This document shows, one piece after another, positions 55,272-64,000 of a stretch of 64,000 bases of DNA. The notes below the pieces were generated by a model. It did not search any database. It was not told the DNA's origin and saw only the letters and a program-made list of their open reading frames with translations. Each line of letters begins with the position of its first letter. Position 1 is the stretch's first letter. The translations under genes were made by a program, and so were the position numbers. The DNA comes from Buxus sempervirens (Eukaryota; Streptophyta; Magnoliopsida; Buxales; Buxaceae), in the NCBI GenBank assembly GCA_947561395.2, contig OX387186.1:41311220-41375219 (forward strand), in the 5' to 3' direction.

Positions 55272-58200
55272 TGGATTGCCATTTCCCTGAAGGTTCTAAT
55301 GGGCCTTCGTCTTCAGGGGAATTATGTTTAGAAGGCCCACAAAAAACCCAAAAAGATTTTTCTATTTTTTCTAGGAAATTTAATTTTTTCAAAAAAGTCC
55401 AAACCACTTATGAACCATATAATCAGACCGAATTGGACCAGGTTGAATATGACTTCGACCTTGAGCTCGACTTTGATCTCATGGGGGTCGAAGAAGAGAC
55501 CGAGGTCGAAGAAGAAGACGTTCCAAAAGAAATTGAATACCAATTGGAACGTCATGAAAAGGGGGTCCAACCTAATATTGAGGAGACCATATCCATAAAT
55601 CTTGGGACCAAAGAGGACCCAAAAATTGTGAAAATCGGGTCATGCTTGTCTGATGTGCAGAAAATTGAAATGTCACAATTCTTGGCAGATTACAAGGATG
55701 TGTTCGCTTGGTCATATCGGGACATGCCGGGGTTGGATACGGACATGGTGGTGCACAAGTTGCCAATTTTGCCAGGGGTTAAGCCGATTAAGCAGAAGCT
55801 GAGAAGATTGAAGCCTGAATAGACCTTAAAGGTCAAGGACGAGGTGGTCAAACAATTTCAAGCCGGATTTTTGGCAGTCTCTACGTACCCAGAATGGCTC
55901 GCAAACATAGTGCCGGTACCCAAGAAGGACGGGAAAGTCCGAATGTGCGTGGACTATAGAGACTTGAATAGGGCAAGCCCAAAGGACGATTTTCCGCTTC
56001 CACACATCGACCTTCTGGTCGATAATACTGCGGTACATAGCCTGTTTTCCTTCATGGATGGTTTCTCAGGATATAATCAGATCAAGATGGCTAAGGAGGA
56101 TCAAGAGAAAACCGCATTTATCACACCTTGGGGCACATTCCACTATACAGTCATGCCATTTGGGCTTAAGAACGCTGGGGCAACATATCAGCGGGCCATG
56201 ACTGCACTATTCCATGACATGATCCACAAGGAGATGGAGGTCTATGTGGACGATATGATTGCCAAATCATGCAAAGAGGAGGACCACTTGATCAATCTGA
56301 AGAAAGTATTTGATCGGCTCAGGAAGTACAGTCTACGGCTTAACCCGGCTAAGTGCGTCTTTGGGGCTACATCAGGAAAGTTGCTTGGGTTTATAGTGAG
56401 CCGAAGAGGAATTGAAATTGACCCGGCTAAAGCCAAGGCCATAATTGAAATGCCAGCACCCAGAACCGAGAAGGAGGTCAGGGGCTTTCTTGGGAGGATT
56501 CAATACATAAGCCGGTTCATAGCACAGCTCACTGCTATCTGTGAACCAATTTTCAAACTTTTGAGAAAAGATAACCCGACGGTCTGGAATGAGGACTGCC
56601 AGCAGGCATTTGACACAATAAAGAGGTATTTGCTAAACCCACCTGTGCTAGTGCCACCAACTCCAGGAAGACCACTGATCCTGTACTTGTCAGTGTTGGA
56701 AACGTCAATGGGATGTGTCTTGGGGCAGCATGATGAGACTGGTAGAAAAGAAAGGGCAATTTACTATCTGAGTAAAAAATTCACAGAATATGAAGCCAAA
56801 TACACACCATTGGAAAAGACTTGCTGTGCTCTAGTGTGGGCCACTCAGAGGCTAAGGCATTATTTCCTTAGTCACTCCACACTATTAATATCCCGGATGG
56901 ACCCGCTGAAGTATTTATTTGAGAAACCGGCACTGACTGGCAGGACGGCAAAATGGCAACTGCTACTGTCCGAGTTTGACCTCACATACATCACCCAGAA
57001 GGCAATCAAGGGTCAAGCCATAGCTGATCACCTGGCTGCACATCCTTTGCCAGAATATCAACCCTTGAAGACCAACTTCCCAGATGAGGCAATTCTGTAC
57101 ACTGAAGAGGAAGACAGTGAGAGTTCTTGGCAGATGTTCTTTGATGGGGCAACCAATATGAATGGGAACGGAATAGGGGCAGTCTTGGTAAAACCAGATG
57201 GTTCACACATCCCAATTGCAGTAAAGCTGAGATTCCAGTGCACCAATAACATAGCAGAATATGAGGCATGCATAATTGGATTGCAAGCAGCCATGGATCA
57301 TGGAGTAGAGGAACTTGACGTATATGGGGATTCGAGTCTTATCATCTTCCAAACAACTGGTGAGTGGAAAACCAAGGATCACAAATTGATCCCCTATCAC
57401 CAGTACTTGGAAGAAATAAGCACAAATTTCACTCGAATTTCCTTCAACTATATGCCAAGGGCCAAGAATCAGTTTGCGGATGCTCTAGCAACCTTGGCTT
57501 CAATGGTCAGCATACCAGAAGGAGTAGACATCAGACCGCTGGAAATTGAGGTTAGAGATGAACCGGCTTACTGTCTCGTTCTAGAGGGAGCACCAGAGGA
57601 AGAAACACCATGGTTTCAAGATATCAAGAATTTCTTGAATAATCGGAGTCTGCCAGAGAATGCCAATGCTACTGAGAAGAGGACAATACAGAGATTGGCT
57701 GGTCAATTTCTGCTAAGTGGTGGACATGTGTACAAGAGGTCACATAACGACATTCTGCTCAGATGTGTTGCCAAGGCTGAATCGGAAAGGCTGATTGAGA
57801 CTGTACATGGAGGAGTCTGTGGGCCCCATATGAGTGGGCACATGCTGGCTAAGAAGATCCTGAGGCTAGGATATTACTGGACGACTATGGAGCACGATTG
57901 CTGTATACATGTCAGGAGGTGCCATCAATGCCAAATATATGCAGATAATAAGCATGCACCCCCGGGAGAGCTGCACAACATGACATCACCCTGGCCCTTC
58001 TCTATGTGGGGCATAGATGTCATCGGCATGATCTCCCCTAAGGCATCGAACGGTCACAGATTCATCCTGGTGGCGATTGACTACTTCACCAAATGGGTGG
58101 AAGCAGCATCATATGCAAATATCACAAGCAACCATGTTATCAAATTTTTGAAGCACAACATTATTTGTCGCTATGGGCTGCCAAGTGCCATAGTATCTGA

Positions 58201-58858
58201 CAATGCTTCAAATATTAAGAACAAGGACATGAAGAAAATGTGTGAGCAGTTTCAGATCACCCATCATAAGTCAGCTCCGTACAGGCCAAAGATGAATGGG
58301 GCAGTGGAAGCAGCAAACAAGAATATAAAGAAAATCATTCAGAAGATGGTAGTGAGTTACAAAGATTGGCATGAAATGCTACCACTTGCTCTACATGCCT
58401 ACAGAACCTCGATCCGGACTTCAACTGGGGCAACCCCATACTCCCTAGTCTATGGGATGGAAGCAGTCTTGCCCGTGGAAGTAGAGATCCCATCACTCCG
58501 AGTGCTCATGGAAGCAGAACTAGAAGAAGCCGAATGGATCCAGTCGAGACATGATCAACTTAACCTAATAGAAGAAAAGCGGTTGAAGGCGCTTTGTCAT
58601 GGACAGTTGTACCAGAAGAGAATGGCCCGGGCTTACAATAAGAAAGTGAGACCCAGAACTTTCCAAGAAGGAAACTTAGTGCTAAAGAAAATTCTACCAT
58701 TTTTGGAGGATCCTCGTGGTAAGTTCAAGCCCAATTGAGAGGGCCCATATGTCGTCAAGAAAGTCCTATCAGGGGGTGCACTCATCTTAGCAGAAATGGA
58801 TGGGTCAGATTTTCCTGAGCCCATTAACTCTGATGCGGTAAAAAGGTATTTTCCTTGA
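55271..58858 (+). pseudogene. pol: Element A pol: RT, RNase H, archaeal-type RNase H, integrase
   Basis: RT about 55844-56400 (DYRDLNRASPKDDFPLP, FMDGFSGYNQIKM, MPFGLKNAGATYQ, YVDD at 56242-56253). The Ty3-type RNase H follows and lacks the usual first Asp (LYLSVLETSMGCVLGQ). Next is the archaeal-type RNase H with all four acidic residues (FFDGA near 57139, AEYEA near 57256, YGDSS near 57325, FADAL near 57474). Integrase has the zinc-binding set (VHGG, GHM, CHQC), catalytic IDVIG (58014), SDNAS (58198), GAVEAA (58298), and the C-terminal GPYVVKKVL. Two Trp codons are now stops: TAG 55820-55822 before RT and TGA 58736-58738 before GPY. Element B keeps Trp at both sites. Confidence 0.92.
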
Positions 58859-59806
58859 GTGAATATTTCTAGGAAATGATCCGAGGCCATTTTTCTTTAT
58901 TTCCTTCAAAAATTTTAATCCCTAGTCTAGCCAAGTTGAGCCGGTTCGTTTCTTTGATCAACCTAAACCGGATTTACAGTCAAATTGGGGCAAAATCAAT
59001 TGGGGCAAAAGTGAGGAAAGAAAAAGAAAAAGAGAGGAAAAGCAATGGAAATGGCAAATGAAAGCCAAGTGTGAAAAAAAAAGAAAAATGCAAAAAATGC
59101 AATTTGGGGGAAAAGGGTTAAATTCATCATGACTGTAAGTCCGGTTGACCTATTTCCACACTTGAAAATTTTTTGGGCCTTTAATACCCTTTCTTTCATA
59201 AACTGAGCCTAGCCTTTATTTCGTCCTATTTTTAAGCCCTCGGTGATCTTAGTTTGTTCATTCAAATGTCAGAGTAAGATTGGTAATGACGGAATTCAGA
59301 AGCCGGCCCTAGTGAAAACCGTAACTGGCGCTAGGGGCAATATTGGCAAAAAGGCAAAAAGGAAAAAAAATAAGAAAAATGAAAGAAAATCAGAGGTTGA
59401 GTTGATCATGGGGATCTAAGCTTCAAGCAAAGTTGGCATGAGCAGAATGGGGCAGTTTTGGCAGTTGGGGATGACTCTAAAGGTCCTAAGATGGACGGTT
59501 CTGATCCCTCAGTATTTTGTGGACTTCCTTTTTCATTATTTAACCTGGTTCTAATTCCTTGAATTATAGGTGATTAAGTGCATGGACCAAATTTCAAAAA
59601 ATACAAAAAAAATATATAAAAAGGAAAAATTATACTTTGGCCAGTGATGAGAAATCAAATACTTTTCATAAAACCTTTGTTTTTACAAGCATCTGAGCAT
59701 TCTGAGGCCAATAATATAAAAACTTTATTTTGAATTAAATCCTTTGTATTCCCACTATTGGAGTTCAATTTTGTACAAAGGTATGAGAAATGTGCAGGAA
59801 ATAAAG
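58859..59806. other. Non-coding region between pol and antisense gene, element A
   Basis: About 950 bp between convergent ends of pol and the antisense gene. It is the inverted counterpart of 38894-39904 in element B (CATAATTAAATG/AAGCATCTGAGCATTCTGAGGCC passages). No ORF is supported. It should hold the poly(A) signals of the antisense gene. Confidence 0.6.
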
Positions 59807-61521
59807 CTAGTCTCCTAGCCGCTCCTCAAGCTCCCGAATCCGAGCTGCCTGAGCTGCAATGACTCCTGAAGCCCCCTCTGCAGCGGGATCACTCAAGAAG
59901 GAAATGACCTCATCCGAAAGGGCCTGCTGGATCCTCATACTCCTAAGGCTGGCCAAAGTATCCCGGTACTTCTGCCGGATCATACGGACCTCGAAGCGAC
60001 GGGCCTGCCTCTGCTCCTCCAGCTTCTCTTCCACGGCAATACGGCGTGAGGTCTGCTCATCAAGCTGCCTCTCCAGATAAGCACTCTGTATCCTGAGCTC
60101 CTGGGCCTCCCGTACCCATATCTGCTGAAGCCGCTTATGAGAAGCCCGCTCAGACTCTAGAATGTCCTCATAGGTGGGAGCCAAGACTACAGGAGGATCT
60201 TCGGGTATCGGGGCCTGGGTCTGTATCTGTTCCTTGATCCAGAAGAGATAATCCTTCACATGGGTTTCCGAGAACACAGGACCATGCATAAAGCGGACAT
60301 AAGACCACTCCTTCATCAACCAGGCATTCAGCTTCATAGAAAGAGGCCCAAGACGATCCTCGTATCCATATGGGATGATAATCCCCTGGGTCGCTCGGAA
60401 CTGACGAAGGACCCGCAGAGGAAGATAAAGCACTGCATGCTTTAGGCCTGCTAGGATCAGAAAGTTGCGGTCACGGAAGCTAATCACTGTCTCCGCATTG
60501 GGCTGATAAGTACCAGGCCATCTCACCTGGTCATCCTGAAGCGAGCCCAAGAAGGTGAACCAGCCCTGTTTGCCCCCTGAAATATCGAGGCACCCCCTGT
60601 TGCTCATCAACAAAGGGACTTTCAGACTCGGGAAGAAGTGTCGATTGATCTCTTCAATCTGGCTCAAATGATCAAGTAGCCAAAGCTGCAAAGGAAGAGA
60701 GAGGTGTCAGCACATTGTACAAAAAAAAAAAAAAAACAAAAAAAAAAAAAAAAAAGGCAAAAAGAAGGCCAAAAAGCAAGAGAGAAAAAGAAAGAAAAAA
60801 AAAACTTGTTTACCTGCAGGATCTGGGCACATGCTAAGAAGCGTTTCGACTTCCTGTTGTAGCAGTCGGTCAAGGCCTGATACATCCCTGCTAAAATCAT
60901 AGGGGCCAACCTCTCCCTCTCCCGAACCTGGCATATCACGGAAATCAAGGCCAAGTCCACCTCGTCATCCTCCCGTGGGAAAAGTAATTGGTTGACCACA
61001 ATCAAGGTCAAGGCATTGAATCGGGCCTCCTTATCTTCTCCCCTCAAAAGTTTCTCAGTCAAAAAAGCCTTAGATAGGGTCAAAAGGGTGTCAGAATCCC
61101 CCAAGTCCTTCTTCCCTATACCCAAAAAAGTAGAAGCTTCCTTCTTATAACTGGGCCTAAGAGGTGGATTCACCACCTTCTCATCAAACCTCAGGCCCAG
61201 GATGGTTTCCACCTCTTCAATGGTTGGGGTCATCTCATGGGTCCCAAAACGGAACAAGTTGAGATCAGGAACCCAATGACCAATCATGGCCTCTATAATC
61301 TCTCACTTAAAGGGAACCTTGGGAATGAGCAGGGTATGGCCTAGGTTAGTAGTACCCCATCTCCTCTCCTCATCTAGGGTCATAGAGTTAACCCACCTTG
61401 TGTAAAAGGAATCCACAGGGTTGTACCTAGTGAGATTTGGGGGTTTTGGTCTAAAAGGCTGTTTTGCAGGGGAGGCAGTGTGGACAGACAATAGTGGGGC
61501 AGAAGATGATCCAGATTCCAT
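59807..61521 (-). pseudogene. Antisense DUF7745-like gene of element A
   Basis: Exon 1 61521-60814 (ATG with MESGSSSAPLLSVHT; donor CTGCAG|GTAAAC), intron 60813-60686 (128 bp, pyrimidine-rich on the coding strand), exon 2 60685-59807 (acceptor TTTGCAG). Core: RYNPVDSFYTRW, MIGHWVPDLNLFRF, TPTIEEVETILGLRFDEKV, WLLDHLSQIEEINRHFF, FRDRNFLILAGLKHAVLYLPLRVLRQFRA, AWLMKEWSYVRFMHGP. The C-terminal 130 residues are a Gln/Arg/Glu-rich coiled coil ending RIRELEERLGD. One defect: TGA at 61305-61303, where element B has Trp. Otherwise the reading frame is open, in contrast to the multiply broken gag-pol. The promoter is at 61633-61790. Family name from recall; function unknown. Confidence 0.8.
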
Positions 61522-61632
61522 TGGATTTGACGGGAGCAAGCTAGAACTCAAGAGGAGGAAGAAAAAGGCGAAAAAGGGGTTTTTTAAACTCAAAAACTCG
61601 TAAAAAATGCTCAAATCCCGAGACTGGTTGCA

Positions 61633-61790
61633 TTTATAGCATCTTTTAACATATCCGGTAACTCAGACCGGATACAAAGGCTTTAGTAAGATCCGGATAA
61701 GTGTACCGGATACAGGGCTTCCATGAATATCCGGTATGACATACCGGATACAAAGACCAGTCAATGTATCCGGTATGTCAGACCGGATAC
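61633..61790 (-). promoter_or_regulatory. Antisense promoter with phased palindromes, element A
   Basis: Palindromes start at 61651, 61689, 61727 and 61766 (38, 38 and 39 bp apart), with arms TATCCGGTA and TACCGGATA. The minus-strand TATAAA box (61638-61633) is 12 bp from the nearest unit, as in B and C. The ATG is 112 bp downstream of the TATA box. Confidence 0.8.
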
Positions 61791-61996
61791 CGAGAAAAAA
61801 TGCAAAAAAAGAGCTAAGGATGATAAAATCCGAATTTTTACCTGTTTTACCTGCTTACAAGTCATAATTGCATAGAATTGAGAACAAAAGATGTGCAAGA
61901 CATGATAGAATGAATAAAAAGTTTTTCATATATATATCTGAAAGTTTTTGTACAGGGATGATAAAAATACATGAAAATGAAAAATATAAACCTAAT

Positions 61997-64000
61997 CTAC
62001 TCCTGTGCAGGATCATCCCCGCGTCCTCGGCCGCGTCCACCTCTACGGCGTCTCCCCCAAAGGGCTCGGCCTCTAGAGTATGCAAGAATCCGCTCGGCCG
62101 CATGGCGAGGATGCCGACCTACCACCTGCTGAAGATGATACTCCAAGCAATAATCCTCGAGATCCGAGGGAGGAGCAGGAGTAGAATCTGGAGAAGAAGT
62201 CTCGGGCTCAGCAGCAACCGGCCCAACTGGGCCCTCATCCAAAGTATCCTCTACTCCCGCAGCTCCAGAAGGCGCAGCATCCGCAGCAGAGGGGCCAGGA
62301 TCAGAAGTAGCTGAGTCCACAGAAAAGAGAAAAATCAGAAGATTCAGATATAAGGAAGAATAAAAGAAGAGAATAAAAAGAAGATCATACCAGGAAGGTC
62401 TGCAGAAGGAGCGGGAGGATCCGGCTCGTCAAGACCAGCCACTGGGGCATCCTCGGGATCAGAGGCCCGGGCAGGAGATGGGTCAGGAATCAGGAAATCA
62501 TGCCCAAAGAAGGCATCCTGATCATGGACCGGGCCCTGCACAAGTCAAACAAGCATATCAGAATAGCAGAAACAGAAAAATAATGAAAGAAATGAACATA
62601 TAAGAAGGCCAAGTACCTGTCTAGCCTGGAGCTCAGCAACCAAGGCCTCCAGCTCCCTGATCCGGGCATCCCGCTGGGCCACGACCGCATCGTGCTCCGC
62701 GATCATATCATCGATCGCAGCCCGCTGGCTCTCCAACCGGTCCCGAATGGAGTTCAGCTCGTGTACCTGCCAGCAAGAACGGAAGCATGGTCAAAAAGGC
62801 ATAAGGAAGGAAAAGAGGATAAAAATGGGAAGAATACAAGGTTTACCGTGTCCTCATGGATCTGGATACGGATCCCGCCAATCTCAGTCACCCCAGCACG
62901 AGTGGGTCGATCCATCAAGCACCCAATAGACACCCGCTGGAACCACTCGTCATAATCTCCAGCTACTGTAAGCCCCTCCGCATCCAAGAAGTGATCGAAC
63001 TGATCAACATCAAAGCCCGGGAGGAGTGTGTCGAGACCCACAGCAGGAGGAGGGACGGGGATGCGAAGTGCGCCAGTGTGCTGGTAGTACAGGCGCTCTC
63101 CCAAGTACATCACCCTACCAAGCCTCCCAAGGAAGCACTGGTAAGACTGACGTCGGAGATCTCGCTCAAAAGCATCCTGTACTGCCATCTCACGAGCGAC
63201 TCCGACATCCACGTCATCTGGACGGGATAGAATGAGCTGCAAAGAAGCAAAGTGGTTAGATACAGTCAAGGTACAGGAAAGAAAATAAAAGAAAAAAGAT
63301 AGAGGACTTACATCAGATCGGCGTGCACGGTCTAAGTGCACCCGAGCGGTGCGGGGCTGACTCCTATCAGCATCCCGGACCTGGGCCGACCATCGCAAAG
63401 CCACTGGAAAATCTGCGACCTCAGGTACCAGGGAGGGTCGGAAGAAGGTCATATAGGTGTACATGAACACCTAGCAAAAGAAAAATCAGTCAAGAAAAGA
63501 TATAGCCGAAGGAATTAAACCAGACAGATGAATTCAATACCTGCAGAATCTGCCAGAAGAACCGGCTGCTAACTCCATCGCCTCTCGGGGATGCCAGACC
63601 TCGAACTGCACGGCACAACCCGGCCAAGATGGTCCCATAAATGAGCCGACCCCATGCTAGCTGGCGGGTCTGATGGAGATCTCTCAAAGCGTCCAGGAAA
63701 AGTGGGCTGACGCCGGTCGTATCCTCCGGGAAAAAGCAGCTCCCCAGCATCAGCAAGAATACGTGCCGGAAGATAGGAATAAATGCAGCATCATCCACAG
63801 CCACAGTCCTGTGCCTCCCCTCAAAATGTCGAGCCAGACTCTCCCGCAGCCAACTAATGGAAAGCCGGCCACTCCTCCCATCCCAGGCAGTAGGTGGCAG
63901 GGCCTGATACCCCAAAAGGAGGCCAATATCCTCCGAAGAAGGCCGCTCCAAGACAATGGTCCGCCCCGTCAGAGGAATGCCGGTGATCATCACAAAATCC
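61997..64000 (-). CDS. Antisense plant mobile domain (PMD) gene of element A, 3' exons
   Basis: Exons on the minus strand: 64000-63541 (continues off the window), 63470-63312, 63236-62847, 62766-62617, 62535-62391, 62310-61997; every intron is GT-AG. Content: PMD core (TGIPLTGRTIVLERPSSEDIG, WDGRSGRLSISWLRESLARH, QLAWGRLIYGTILAGLC), FMYTYMTFFRPS, RRQSYQCFLGRLGRVMYLGERLYYQHTG, a coiled coil (AAIDDMIAEHDAVVAQ, RIRELEALVAELQARQ), an Asp/Pro-rich linker and an Arg/Gly-rich tail (GRRRRGGRGRGRGDDPAQE). No stop or frameshift is seen in the visible 1.5 kb of coding sequence. It is antisense to the genomic RNA of element A. Domain name from recall of the aminotransferase-like plant mobile domain; activity unknown, an enzymatic role is unlikely. 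Confidence 0.8.

Larger units (their letters stand above)
45987..64000 (+). mobile_element. Tat-clade Ty3/gypsy element A, 5' LTR to antisense PMD gene
   Basis: 5' LTR, PBS, 3.2-kb leader, gag, PR, RT, RH, aRH, INT, then two genes on the opposite strand. The 3' LTR lies beyond the window, so the element exceeds 18 kb. It is inserted in the gag of element B in the opposite orientation; the left flank is ACCAG (45982-45986), and the same 5 bp is expected after its 3' LTR. It is younger than B by nesting. Confidence 0.92.

Noticed and set aside
52815-55282. Several minus-strand ORFs of 80-150 residues opposite gag/PR of element A
   Set aside because: Antisense shadows of the gag-PR frame with no own motifs, splice sites or promoter.

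Overview
The window is nuclear DNA from a flowering plant, most likely a eudicot. The reasons are the spliced ankyrin/PGG-domain gene of the ACD6/ITN1 type, plant-specific retrotransposon lineages (Copia SIRE and Ty3/gypsy Tat), plant mobile domain-type genes with introns, long AT-rich spacers and many solo LTRs. It contains no bacterial operons, tRNA or rRNA genes, and no intact ordinary host gene. Almost everything is mobile DNA, nested several layers deep. I could not identify the species.

Layout. (1) 1-3920: the 3' part of a SIRE-type Copia element on the + strand, with an extra spliced ORF (1123-2265) and a 3' LTR (2732-3920). It lies inside the last exon of an ankyrin-repeat gene. (2) 3921-9613, minus strand: that ankyrin/PGG gene, now a pseudogene. 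Copies of its first-exon motif lie upstream at about 9999-10310. (3) 10311-13153: spacer with a palindromic MITE-like element (12147-12558). (4) 13154-18493: a solo LTR of a Tat-like family, itself split by another solo LTR (15177-18106, TSD CACAG). (5) 19153-21546: a minus-strand LINE fragment cut by the next element. (6) 21547-45986: Tat element B, minus strand. Its 3' LTR is at the left. It carries two genes antisense to its own genomic RNA: a plant mobile domain (PMD) gene and a DUF7745-like gene. Its pol and gag follow. It is interrupted by two solo LTRs (25367-27673, TSD ACTGG; 31312-33112, TSD GGAAC), by a 5'-truncated Tat fragment C (34261-38259, + strand), and at 45987 by element A. 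(7) 45987-64000: Tat element A, plus strand. It has a 5' LTR, a tRNA-Arg-type PBS, a 3.2-kb leader with tandem repeats, gag-PR-RT-RH-aRH-INT, and then the same two antisense genes on the minus strand. Its 3' LTR is beyond the window.

How the parts relate. Genomic RNA of A and B encodes gag-pol, while two spliced genes run on the opposite strand from promoters inside the element. The most striking signal is a four-unit array of 25-bp imperfect palindromes (arms of the type GTATCCGGY / RCCGGATAC, 7-nt centre) spaced almost exactly 39 bp apart. It is found in the U3 of four LTRs, in the leader of A, and 12-13 bp upstream of the TATA box of the antisense DUF7745-like gene in A, B and C. A two-unit version precedes the PMD gene of B. 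Other LTR families here carry an analogous but unrelated array (GCCCGTA-N7-TACGGGC, 28-bp period). The SIRE element carries CGTTCGAAC-type clusters both in its LTR and before its extra ORF. The extra ORFs share an N-terminal globular region and a C-terminal coiled coil. This suggests, as inference only, element-encoded dimeric proteins acting on element-specific palindromic operators. All visible gag-pol copies are inactivated by stops, frameshifts or insertions.
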